Shown: piece by piece, positions 1 through 6,828 of the stretch
Layout of the letters: each line of letters starts with the position of its first letter
Numbering within the stretch: the first letter of the stretch is position 1
Translations under genes and position numbers: made by a program
Assembly: GCA_964570285.1 (NCBI GenBank)
Contig: CAZMXP010000011.1
Coordinates: 29,197-93,196 of the forward strand
From: CAZMXP01 sp964570285
GTDB lineage: Bacteria > Planctomycetota > PLA2
Direction: 5' to 3'
DNA length: 64,000 nt
Notes under the pieces: model-generated
Databases searched by the model: none
What the model was told of the DNA's origin: nothing
The model's input: the letters and a program-made list of their open reading frames with translations, nothing else

Positions 1-2
1 GC

Positions 3-440
3 GACAAGCTCGGATTCCCGTGCAGCGATGTCGGCGACGGCTGGCTGATCTTCGACCTGCCCGAGGCGGACATGGGATGCCACCCCGCCGACCCCACCGG
101 CAAGCATGGCGCGCCGGACGGCACGCACGACATCTCGTTCTACTGCGACGACATCAAGAAGAGCGTCGCGGCGCTGAAGAAGCGCGGCGTCAAGTTCACG
201 CAGAAGATCGCCAACCGCGGCTACGGCCTGGTCACCTGCTTCCTCGCCCCGGGCGGCCTCAAGCTCCAGCTCTACCAGCCGCTCTACGAGAAGCGGAAGG
301 CGCCCGCGCGCCGGAAGAAGAAGGCCGCCCGCAAGCCGGTGGGACAAAGGGGTCAGACCCCATTGTCCCGCAGCGGCTTCGCCATGACGACGCTGCGATA
401 TGTCTTGCGGGGGAATCGCGTCTCGCCAATGGTCGCGTAG
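3..440 (+). CDS. VOC (glyoxalase/bleomycin-resistance) superfamily protein, 5' end outside the window
   Basis: The open frame already runs at the left edge and stops at 438-440, so the N-terminus is missing. The visible part reads as the second half of a vicinal-oxygen-chelate fold: a short strand ending in WLIFDLPEADMGCHP, then HDISFYCDDI, an amphipathic helix SVAALKKRGVKF and the closing strand GGLKLQLYQPLYEKR. This is the usual VOC ending, followed by a very basic tail (KAPARRKKKAARKP). The last ~30 residues are read through a 29-bp palindrome at 341-369 and into the 3' end of the GNAT gene on the other strand. The natural C-terminus was therefore probably near residue R of KKAARK and has been extended by the repeat. 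The substrate cannot be told. Confidence 0.75.
   Translation, partial: DKLGFPCSDVGDGWLIFDLPEADMGCHPADPTGKHGAPDGTHDISFYCDDIKKSVAALKKRGVKFTQKIANRGYGLVTCFLAPGGLKLQLYQPLYEKRKAPARRKKKAARKPVGQRGQTPLSRSGFAMTTLRYVLRGNRVSPMVA
341..369. repeat. 29-bp palindromic repeat, copy 1
   Basis: GGGACAAAGGGGTC, then AGA, then CCCCATTGTCCC: a near-perfect hairpin with one A-A mismatch. A second copy differing at one base lies at 913-941 in the same orientation, so the pair brackets the GNAT gene. Read on the minus strand it supplies the GNAT stop codon (GTC TGA). It resembles REP-type palindromes mobilised by RAYT transposases, but no transposase is present here, so that link is inference. Confidence 0.8.
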
Positions 441-874
441 CCCCGGCGGGAGTAGAACGCGACGAGGTGCGTCGCGGGGATCGCGGTGTCGAGCGCGAGG
501 GAGGTGAAGCCGAGCGCCCGCGCCCGCGCCTCGACGTGGGCGAGCAGCGCGGAGCCGAGCCCGCTCCGCTGGAGGGCGGGCGAGACCGCGAACTGCGACA
601 GGTAGGCCATGCCCGGCCGGCAGGCGCATTCGGGCCGGTCGCGGCTGTCGGTGTGCAGCGTCGCCGTGCCCACGATCGACCCCGCGCGTTCGGCGACATG
701 GCACTCGTGGCCGGCGATGCGCTCGCGCGTCGTCTCGACCGACTGGTCGACGGCGGTGTAGTTGAGGCCGCGCGCGCCGAGCGGGGCATAGGCCTCGTGC
801 AGCAGCGCGGTCACGAGTTCGACGGAGTCGCCCGGGGCGAGAAGCCGGAAGAGGACGCCGTCGGGCGCTTGCAT
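353..874 (-). CDS. GNAT family N-acetyltransferase
   Basis: 173 residues, the usual length of a single GNAT domain. The acetyl-CoA binding motif A is clear (LSQFAVSPALQRSGLGSALL, about residues 94-113), followed by AFYSRRGYATIGETRFPRK for the last strand and helix. The substrate is unknown. The ATG at 874 is preceded by TAGCAT (904-899) and a G7-CCC-G7 tract (897-881), so the leader is short and G-rich with no Shine-Dalgarno site. The stop codon lies in the palindrome at 341-369 and a second palindrome copy lies upstream, so the gene is enclosed by two repeats. It could have moved as a unit, but no target duplication is evident. Confidence 0.85.
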   Translation of the reverse strand: MQAPDGVLFRLLAPGDSVELVTALLHEAYAPLGARGLNYTAVDQSVETTRERIAGHECHVAERAGSIVGTATLHTDSRDRPECACRPGMAYLSQFAVSPALQRSGLGSALLAHVEARARALGFTSLALDTAIPATHLVAFYSRRGYATIGETRFPRKTYRSVVMAKPLRDNGV

Positions 875-880
875 GCGTGG

Positions 881-904
881 CCCCCCCGGGCCCCCCCAAT
901 GCTA
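881..904 (-). promoter_or_regulatory. Putative -10 (TAGCAT) followed by paired G-tract in the GNAT leader
   Basis: On the minus strand TAGCAT (904-899) is followed by G7-CCC-G7 (897-881) and the ATG at 874. Four runs of three or more G could be drawn from the tract, so the short leader could fold as a G-quadruplex. The promoter is inferred from sequence only. Confidence 0.4.
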
Positions 905-912
905 CCCGCGGC

Positions 913-941
913 GGGACAAAGGGGTCAGACCCCGTTGTCCC
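913..941. repeat. 29-bp palindromic repeat, copy 2
   Basis: Same palindrome as at 341-369, with CCCCG in place of CCCCA in the right arm. It lies between the divergent-side promoter of the GNAT gene and the 3' end of the gene at 959-1684, where it could also act as a transcription terminator for minus-strand traffic. Confidence 0.8.
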
Positions 942-958
942 AGCGGGGCCTGCCGCCC

Positions 959-1684
959 TCACCGGATCAAGACCCCGACTTGCACACAGGCGCAATCGGG
1001 CGGCAGCCCCGCATTTCCCGACTCATCGTGGTTCCCGCCGAGCTTGATCCCGCTCCCCGGGATCCGCTCCGGCTTCGCCCAGGCAAAGAGGTCGGCGATC
1101 CGGACGAGGCGCGCCACGCCCTCCCGATCCCTCCACCTGAGGAGCAGCGCGCGCTCCGGCCTCCATTGGCGCGAAAACGCATCCCACTCCGAAGGGGCCA
1201 TGCCCGCGAGGCATTCGTACGCCTTCGAGTCCTCGCGGTCGGGACAGACGAGGTACTCGAGCACGCGGAGGCGGTCAGGGCTTGCAAAGGTCCGCGCGTC
1301 GTACCAGACGATCAGCAGACCGTCCGGCAGGACCTCGAGCCCGATCTCCTGCCGCGTGCGCTCCGAGAGTTTCGGAAGCAGCGAAGCGACCTCCGCCGCT
1401 TCGCGTGCCGAATCCTCCGCCGCGAGCCTCTCCCGCAGCGCCGCCGCCGACCTGGCGACGACCCGGGCGACCATGCGACGTCCCGGCTCGGCCTTCACGC
1501 GGGCGCGGAGCGCATCGATCAATGCAAGCGACCCAGGCAGCCGCTTGACGAGCGCCTCGCCGACCTCCCGCTCGAACTCCCTCGACCCTCCGTCGCAGAG
1601 GGCGGCCAGGAGTTCCGTCGCGTCGTAATCGGCGCCGGGTGCCACGGAGGGCAGGAGCAGCAGGGCGATCAGCAGGTGACGCAT
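959..1684 (-). CDS. Exported protein of unknown function
   Basis: 241 residues starting at MRHLLIALLLLPSVAPG, a signal peptide. I chose this start over a longer upstream frame because it puts the signal peptide first. The mature part is mostly helical (long Arg/Glu/Ala runs such as LRERLAAEDSAREAAEVASLLPKL) and ends in a strand-rich section containing the only Cys pair, C-A-C. No family is recognised. Its style (short signal peptide, then helical tally of damage-tolerant repeats) recalls the unknown at 36148-36975, but I see no alignable motif. No clear promoter is visible. Confidence 0.6.
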   Translation of the reverse strand: MRHLLIALLLLPSVAPGADYDATELLAALCDGGSREFEREVGEALVKRLPGSLALIDALRARVKAEPGRRMVARVVARSAAALRERLAAEDSAREAAEVASLLPKLSERTRQEIGLEVLPDGLLIVWYDARTFASPDRLRVLEYLVCPDREDSKAYECLAGMAPSEWDAFSRQWRPERALLLRWRDREGVARLVRIADLFAWAKPERIPGSGIKLGGNHDESGNAGLPPDCACVQVGVLIR

Positions 1685-1792
1685 GCGAGAGCACGCGCAA
1701 CCCCCATGCCGCACGCGACCCCGCGCCGCGAGCGCCCCGCCCGCGCGCCGCTGTCGCCGGCATGGCCACGGCGTGATCATCCGGCCAACGGC

Positions 1793-2704
1793 TCACTCCC
1801 CCCGGCCGCGCACCAGCGACGCGAGGAGCGAGGCGAGCAGGATCGTCGCGACGACGCCGAGGGAGATCCCGACGGTGATCTCGACCGTGTGCGCGAGCAG
1901 CATCTTCACGCCGACGAAGACGAGCACCAGCGCGAGTCCGTAGTGCAGGTAGCGCAGGCGGCCGAGCATGCCCGCGAGCGCGAAGTAGAGCGCGCGCAGT
2001 CCGAGGATCGCCATCACGTTCGACGTGTAGACGACGAAGGTGTCGGTGGAGATCGCAAGCGCCGCGGGCACCGAGTCGAGCGCGAAGACGACGTCGGTGC
2101 CCTCGATGACGACGAGCGCGAGGAAGAGCGTCGTGCCGAGCAGGCGGCCGCCGTCGCGCACGAAGAACCGACCCTCGGCGGGCTCGAGGCTCAGCGGCAC
2201 CACGCGCCGGCAGAGGCGCAGCAGCCTGCTGCGCGACGGGTCGTGCTGCTGCTGGTCCTGGAAGGCGAGGCGCGCGCCGGTGAGCACGAGGAAGGTGCCG
2301 AGCACGTAGGTCATCCACTCGAACTGCTCGAGCAGCCTGACGCCGAGCCAGATGAAGAGCCCGCGCATCAGCAGCGCGCCGAGGATCCCCCAGAAGAGCA
2401 CGCGGTGCTGGTGCTCCTCGCGCACGCCGAAGTAGCGGAACACCACGAGGAAGACGAAGAGGTTGTCGACGCTGAGCGACTTCTCGGTGAGGTAGCAGGC
2501 GAGATACTCCTGCGCCCGGCGCCATCCGCCGTCGGTCGCAAGGCCGATGAACACCGCGAACCCGAGCCCGAGCGCGATCCAGACGGCGCTCCACGCGAGC
2601 GCCTCGCGAAGGCCGATCGCGTGCGCCTCCCGGTTGAAGATGCCGAGGTCGAGCGCGAGCATGAGGACGACGACGACCGAGAAGACGATCCACAGGAGAG
2701 CCAT
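1793..2704 (-). CDS. TerC/Alx family integral membrane protein
   Basis: 303 residues with about eight transmembrane helices. Family hallmarks are visible: the acidic helix ALDLGIFNR near the start, TEKSLSVDNLFVFLVVF (residues ~73-89) and VIEGTDVVFALDSVPAALAI in the middle. These conserved Asp, Asn and Ser residues in membrane helices are typical of TerC/Alx proteins, which export manganese or help load metals on exported proteins. Length is normal for the long Alx-like branch. The start lies only nine bases after a TAGAGT -10-like box, which leaves no room for the manganese riboswitch that often precedes these genes elsewhere. Confidence 0.9.
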   Translation of the reverse strand: MALLWIVFSVVVVLMLALDLGIFNREAHAIGLREALAWSAVWIALGLGFAVFIGLATDGGWRRAQEYLACYLTEKSLSVDNLFVFLVVFRYFGVREEHQHRVLFWGILGALLMRGLFIWLGVRLLEQFEWMTYVLGTFLVLTGARLAFQDQQQHDPSRSRLLRLCRRVVPLSLEPAEGRFFVRDGGRLLGTTLFLALVVIEGTDVVFALDSVPAALAISTDTFVVYTSNVMAILGLRALYFALAGMLGRLRYLHYGLALVLVFVGVKMLLAHTVEITVGISLGVVATILLASLLASLVRGRGE

Positions 2705-2713
2705 CGGCGCGGT

Positions 2714-2737
2714 ACTCTACCCCCCCGAGCCCCCCCC
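2714..2737 (-). promoter_or_regulatory. Putative promoter of terC-like gene with G-tract pair in the spacer
   Basis: On the minus strand G8-CTC-G7 (2737-2720) runs directly into TAGAGT (2719-2714), then nine bases to the ATG at 2704. The paired G-tract occupies the place of the -35/-10 spacer. This predicts an almost leaderless transcript. Confidence 0.5.
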
Positions 2738-2758
2738 GTTCGACTTCGAGAGGCCCCG

Positions 2759-3625
2759 ATGAAGAAACTGCAGCGGATCCACCACACCTCGGCCATGCAC
2801 TGGGTCGGCAACGGCTTCCCCGTGCGCGGCGTCTTCGACTACGACGGACTCGGCCGCGAACTGAGCCCCTTCCTGCTGCTCGACTACGCCGCGCCCTACG
2901 AGTTCCCGCCCGGCCGCGGGAAGCGCGGCGTGGGCGCCCACCCGCACAAGGGGTTCGAGACGGTGACGGTCGTCTTCGACGGCGAACTCGAGCATCGCGA
3001 TTCGAGCGGCGGCGGCGGCAGGATCGGCCCCGGGGACGTGCAGTGGATGACCGCGGGCAAGGGCATCGTCCACGAGGAGTTCCACTCGGCGGCCTTCACG
3101 CGGAGCGGCGGCCGGTTCCACATGGTGCAGCTCTGGGTCAACCTGCGCGCGAAGGACAAGGGCGCCGAGCCCGCCTACCAGACGCTGCGGGCCGCGCAGA
3201 TCCCGGTCGTGCCGCTGCCGGGCGATGCCGGGGGCGTGCGGGTGATCGCGGGCGCGTTCGGCGGGCAGGCGGGCGCCGCGCGGACATTCAGCCCCGTGGA
3301 TCTCTGGGAGGTGAGAGTGCGCGGCGGCGGTGTCGCTTCGCTGCCGGTCCGGGAAGGCCACACCGCGGCGTTCCTGCTGGTTGCGGGCGAAGTCACTGTG
3401 GAAAGCGGCGCCACGGTGCGCGACGGCGATCTGGCGATCTTCACGCGCGCCGGGGCCGGCATCGAGGCGCGCGCGGCGGCGGACTCGAGGCTGCTCCTGC
3501 TCGGCGGCGAGCCCTTCGACGAGCCGATCGTCGGCCAGGGCCCCTTCGTGATGAACAGCCGCGCCGAGATCGAGGAGGCCTTCCGCGAGTACGGGCAGGG
3601 GCGCCTGGGGGAGATCGGCGCATGA
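2759..3625 (+). CDS. Pirin family cupin protein
   Basis: 288 residues, the normal pirin length, with the N-terminal cupin complete: VFDYDGLGRELSPFLLLDY, then the metal site GAHPHKGFETVTVVF (His61 and His63) and GKGIVHEEFHS with the remaining His and Glu ligands. The C-terminal cupin is present but has no metal motif, as usual. Pirins bind Fe or another metal and act as quercetinase-like oxygenases or regulators. The ATG follows GAGAGG at good spacing. The stop overlaps the next start (ATGA at 3622-3625), so the two are translationally coupled. Confidence 0.92.
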   Translation: MKKLQRIHHTSAMHWVGNGFPVRGVFDYDGLGRELSPFLLLDYAAPYEFPPGRGKRGVGAHPHKGFETVTVVFDGELEHRDSSGGGGRIGPGDVQWMTAGKGIVHEEFHSAAFTRSGGRFHMVQLWVNLRAKDKGAEPAYQTLRAAQIPVVPLPGDAGGVRVIAGAFGGQAGAARTFSPVDLWEVRVRGGGVASLPVREGHTAAFLLVAGEVTVESGATVRDGDLAIFTRAGAGIEARAAADSRLLLLGGEPFDEPIVGQGPFVMNSRAEIEEAFREYGQGRLGEIGA

Positions 3626-3963
3626 TGACGGTCGCGCGGTTCCGCACGCTTGCGCTCGCGCTGCCGGAGGCGGTCGAGGGCGCGCACATGGACCACCCCG
3701 ACTTCCGCGTGCGGGGCAAGATCTTCGCGTCGCTCGGCCCCGGCGGGTCGTGGGGCATGGTCAAGCTGACGCGGGAGCAGCAGGCAGAGGTGATCAGGGA
3801 GATGCGGGGAGCCGCCGCCCCCGCGAACGGCACGTGGGGCGCCCGCGGCGCGACGATCGTCACGATCGCCAGGGCCGAAGCCACGCTCGTCGCGCGGGCA
3901 CTGGCCATGGCCTGGTGCAACACGGCGCCGAAGGCGCTCGTGCGGGAGTGGGAGGGGGACTGA
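3622..3963 (+). CDS. YjbR/MmcQ family DNA-binding-like protein
   Basis: 113 residues with the YjbR fold signature: helix ARFRTLALALPEAVEGAHMDHPDFRV, strand KIFASLGPGG, then KLTREQQAEVIREM and the closing helix ATLVARALAMAWCNTAPKAL. These proteins have a CyaY-like or double-stranded-DNA-binding fold. Their cellular role is not established. ATGA overlap with the pirin gene shows co-transcription. Confidence 0.85.
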   Translation: MMTVARFRTLALALPEAVEGAHMDHPDFRVRGKIFASLGPGGSWGMVKLTREQQAEVIREMRGAAAPANGTWGARGATIVTIARAEATLVARALAMAWCNTAPKALVREWEGD

Positions 3964-4089
3964 CGGAGACGTCGCGGCGCGCGGCGCAACCGGCGGGGGA
4001 GGCGATCCCCGGGAAGGGCACGCGGGCGCCGACACCCGGCGGCGTCAGCGCCCGTGGCACCGCGGCGCGCGAACCGGACCCGTGGAGGA

Positions 4090-4461
4090 TCAGCCGCGCA
4101 CGGCGTAGACGCCGCGCCCCTGGCGCACGACCTGGCCGCCCGCGACGACGCTGGCAAGGACCATGCTCGCGTGGCCGCGGTTGATCTTGAGCGCCTTCAC
4201 GACGTCGGGCGTGCCGAAGGGCTTGCCGCGCTTCGCGGCCCACTCGATGAGCTTCGCGCCGTGCGAACCCTCGCGCGGCCCCGAGGCGCGCTTCGCCTTC
4301 CGGCCCGCCTTGCGTCCGCGCTTCGCGGCAGGCTTCGCGGCAGGCTTCGCGGCCGGCGCGCCCGACTTGGCGCCTCCGCCGAGGTTGATCGTAAGGGACT
4401 TGTTGGCCTTGATGGCGGCGAGGACTTCGTCGCTCATCCGGATCGACAGTGTGGCAGTCAT
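4090..4461 (-). CDS. Histone-like basic DNA-binding protein with C-terminal winged-helix-like domain
   Basis: 123 residues. The N-terminus MTATLSIRMSDEVLAAIKANKSLTINL is ribbon-helix-like. A Lys/Ala/Pro/Arg linker (two PAAKPAAK-like units, then RGRKAGRKAKRA) resembles histone H1 tails. Then comes a compact domain, KLIEWAAKRGKPFGTPDVVKALKINRGHASMVLASVV, with a helix-turn-helix pattern and a final strand pair GGQVVRQGRGVYAV. A nucleoid-associated role is inferred from the basic linker. ATG 4461 is fixed by TACACT ending six bases before it. Confidence 0.75.
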   Translation of the reverse strand: MTATLSIRMSDEVLAAIKANKSLTINLGGGAKSGAPAAKPAAKPAAKRGRKAGRKAKRASGPREGSHGAKLIEWAAKRGKPFGTPDVVKALKINRGHASMVLASVVAGGQVVRQGRGVYAVRG

Positions 4462-4467
4462 GGCGCG

Positions 4468-4473
4468 AGTGTA
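4468..4473 (-). promoter_or_regulatory. -10 element of a predicted leaderless promoter
   Basis: TACACT on the minus strand, six bases (4467-4462) before the ATG at 4461. There is no room for a ribosome binding site, so the transcript should start at or next to the ATG. Confidence 0.6.
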
Positions 4474-4499
4474 GCAAGTCGCCAACGGAAAGCGAAATC

Positions 4500-4515
4500 G
4501 GGGGGCCGGGGGGGG
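4500..4515 (+). repeat. Paired G-tract (G6-CC-G8)
   Basis: Lies between the divergent genes starting at 4461 (minus) and 4595 (plus), outside both core promoters. One of the recurrent G-tract pairs described in the findings. Confidence 0.7.
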
Positions 4516-4557
4516 AAGTGCGGTCCGCGTGCAAGCCCTGGGGCGGCGGCTCCGGAC

Positions 4558-4588
4558 TTGACACTGGCTCCCCGCGCACGGATACAAT
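4558..4588 (+). promoter_or_regulatory. Promoter with TTGACA (-35) and TACAAT (-10)
   Basis: TTGACA at 4558-4563 and TACAAT at 4583-4588, with a 19-base spacer. The GTG start at 4595 is six bases after the -10, the expected transcription start, so this is a clear leaderless promoter with a consensus -35. Confidence 0.7.
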
Positions 4589-4594
4589 GACCCC

Positions 4595-5650
4595 GTGGTT
4601 CCGCGATGCCTGGGCGTGCTGCTGCTTCTGGAAGCCGTCGCGTTCGCGCAGGGGTCGCGGTGGGACGGCGACCCGCGCGTGGTGCTCCTGCGCCGGAAGC
4701 ACCGGTGCTATTCCGCCAGTGACTTCGCCGACATCGTCGGCCGGTGCTGGCCGGCGACGCGGGAACTCGAGGCGCGCAAGCGCATCCTCGAGCGCGCGAA
4801 GGAGCCGACGTTCGAGTTCGAGTGCGAGGGCGTACGCATCCGGGTCGCCTACGTGGACGCCCGGTTCGCCGAGCCGCCGCCGTGGGAGCGCTACCAGGAC
4901 CCCCTCCTCGCGAAGACCGACCCGCTCCCGCGCACCCCCGAGCACAGGGCGCACCTCGCCCTGCGCGCCGTGGCGCCGCCCGAGCCCAGGGTCGCGCACA
5001 CGATGCTGTGCCGCCTCGCCGCGGCGATGCTCAAGGACGATGTGACCGCGCTCGCGTTCACGACCTCGGAGGGCAACCTGCTGGCCCGGTATGTGCCCCG
5101 AACCGCGGACCTCGCCAAGCGGCTGAAGGCGGACGATCCGCTCGCCGAACTCGGTCTCGCCGAGCACTTCTATCCCGCGCCGCCCACCGACGACGAGATG
5201 GCGGTCCTCATCGCGAGGAGCCGCATGGACCTCCCGGACCTCCAGCTTCGCCTGCGCAGGGAGGCGTTGCTGCTCTCGTCGGAGCGGTGCCGGGCGGACC
5301 TCGACCTGTTCCTCGCCGCGATCCGCAAGCGGGACGTCAAGCTTCGCGAGCACAGGGACTTCACCGTCTACGTGCGGGACGACACGTCGTTCACGGGAGT
5401 GACGGGCTTGCAGGTGGTCACGGTCCTCAAGGACAAGTTCTATTGCAGTGGCGAGTCCTACGTCTCCGGGCAGGAACGGCGCACGAAGATGTACTACGTC
5501 CCGTTCGACGCGGTCGGCGACTGGTCCTACATCGATGACAGGAAGGGCCTCGTCGGCATGTACGTCAAGCAGGCGGAGCGCGACGTGGAGGCGGCCATCC
5601 TCGCCGAGATCCTCGCGGGCAAGATCAGCGACCCGCCTGGAGAGAAGTGA
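4595..5650 (+). CDS. Secreted protein, possibly with a C-terminal DUF2314-like domain
   Basis: 351 residues from GTG 4595, with signal peptide CLGVLLLLEAVAFAQG. The body contains conserved-looking blocks with several Cys. The last ~110 residues (FTVYVRDDTSFTGVTGLQVV, MYYVPFDAVGDWSYIDDRKG, LVGMYVKQAE) recall the DUF2314 domain, where a strand, a VP-x-D-x-x-DW turn and a GK-LVG-Y ending occur. This match is by eye and uncertain. The start is set by the promoter at 4558-4588. It is monocistronic and convergent with the cheY-like gene that follows. Confidence 0.65.
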   Translation: MVPRCLGVLLLLEAVAFAQGSRWDGDPRVVLLRRKHRCYSASDFADIVGRCWPATRELEARKRILERAKEPTFEFECEGVRIRVAYVDARFAEPPPWERYQDPLLAKTDPLPRTPEHRAHLALRAVAPPEPRVAHTMLCRLAAAMLKDDVTALAFTTSEGNLLARYVPRTADLAKRLKADDPLAELGLAEHFYPAPPTDDEMAVLIARSRMDLPDLQLRLRREALLLSSERCRADLDLFLAAIRKRDVKLREHRDFTVYVRDDTSFTGVTGLQVVTVLKDKFYCSGESYVSGQERRTKMYYVPFDAVGDWSYIDDRKGLVGMYVKQAERDVEAAILAEILAGKISDPPGEK

Positions 5651-5662
5651 CCGCGCGTGGCC

Positions 5663-6034
5663 TCAGAAGCCGCCCGCGACCTCGCGCACGGCATCGAGCA
5701 GGGCGAGTTCGTCGAAGGGCTTGCGCAGCGTCTTCCTCGCGCCGAAGGTCGCCGCGGCCCGCAGCATGTCGGCGGTCATCAGCGGCACGGCACCGCTGAC
5801 GGCGATGATCGCGACCTCGGGAAACTCGCGCCGGATCATCCGGATCGCGGTCAGCCCCTCGACCCCCGGCATGAAGAGGTCGCAGATCACGACGTCCGCC
5901 GCCTCCTCCCGCAGCAGCGCGATCCCCGCCATCCCCTCGGGCGCGACGCGCACCTCGTGCCCGTCCGACTCGAGCGCCCGGCGCATCGCGGCGCGGTACC
6001 CCTCCTCGTCATCGATCACGAGCACGCGTGCCAT
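5663..6034 (-). CDS. Single-domain response regulator (CheY-like)
   Basis: 123 residues, one receiver domain and nothing else. Acidic pocket Asp8-Asp9 (VIDDEEG), phosphoacceptor Asp52 (VVICDLFMPG), switch residue in IIAVSGAVP and Lys in LRKPFDELAL are all present. It would receive phosphate from a histidine kinase and act through a partner. No kinase is adjacent. AAAGGGG about ten bases upstream of the ATG can serve as a ribosome site. Confidence 0.92.
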   Translation of the reverse strand: MARVLVIDDEEGYRAAMRRALESDGHEVRVAPEGMAGIALLREEAADVVICDLFMPGVEGLTAIRMIRREFPEVAIIAVSGAVPLMTADMLRAAATFGARKTLRKPFDELALLDAVREVAGGF

Positions 6035-6151
6035 CGGCCGACACCCCTTTCGCGCTCGATTGTGCCGGAAGGGAGGGACGTAGCGACAAGGGGCGGGACA
6101 GGCGGGGGGGGGCGGGGGCCGGCGCGAGGTGCGGACCCGCCGTGCGCGCGG

Positions 6152-6709
6152 TCAGAACCCGAAGGTGAAGCCGAAGAAGGTCGCGAGCATCACGAAGACC
6201 ATCGTCACGTGGAACTTGCGGTTGTCCCAGACCGCGAGGGAGACGAGGCAGAGGAGCGCGGCGCCGCGCACGAGGTTGGTCGGGCGCAGCCACGCGCCGC
6301 CGCTCGCGAGGGTGCGGTGCACCGCGTAGACCGCGATCGTCAGCGCGAACATCGAGAAGATCCCGCGGTGGTTCTCGTAGTAGTACTTGCGGAAGTCGAA
6401 CACCTCGCCGTCGGGCGGCGTCTTCGGGCTGATCATCGACGCCGAGAGATAGATCGCGATCGGCACCGAGAGCGTCATCATGTAGCGGACGAACGAGTCG
6501 CCGAGCGTGTGGCCGCTGCGCCACCCGAAGGCCGCGTACCAGTACTGGATCGCGAGCATGAACGCGATCGCGAGCCAGAGCAGGTGGACCCAGTAGACGC
6601 GCGTCCGGTGGCGCGCGCTGAGGATGTTGGCGACGCAGCCGAGGATCTCGGTCACCGCGAGTCCGACCACGACGCCGATCAGCACGAACTGGTAATTGAA
6701 GCGTTCCAT
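6152..6709 (-). CDS. Integral membrane protein of unknown function
   Basis: 185 residues with five or so hydrophobic helices: FVLIGVVVGLAVTEILGCVA, VHLLWLAIAFMLAIQYWYAA, MTLSVPIAIYLSASMI, FSMFALTIAVYAVH, then two short ones at the C-terminus. A loop between helices holds charged FDFRKYYYENHRG. No family is recognised. ATG 6709 is six bases after TACAAC (6721-6716), the leaderless arrangement seen across this window. Confidence 0.7.
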   Translation of the reverse strand: MERFNYQFVLIGVVVGLAVTEILGCVANILSARHRTRVYWVHLLWLAIAFMLAIQYWYAAFGWRSGHTLGDSFVRYMMTLSVPIAIYLSASMISPKTPPDGEVFDFRKYYYENHRGIFSMFALTIAVYAVHRTLASGGAWLRPTNLVRGAALLCLVSLAVWDNRKFHVTMVFVMLATFFGFTFGF

Positions 6710-6828
6710 GGGCCCGTTGTAGCGAACCTGCGCCCCCCGCGCCCGGGTACGGTGCCGGGGCAGGTCGCCCGGCAGCGCGGCAGGTCGCAATCCGGCGGCA
6801 CGCACCCCGCGCGGGATTCGCAACCAGG

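Noticed and set aside
1793..2760. Manganese riboswitch upstream of the TerC gene
   Set aside because: The -10 box is nine bases from the ATG, leaving no room for a structured leader.
20..3625. Open frame of 1201 codons on the plus strand
   Set aside because: Only its last 288 codons (pirin) have a normal composition. The rest is the Arg/Ala/Gly/Pro-rich shadow of genes on the other strand and of other frames, common at this GC content.
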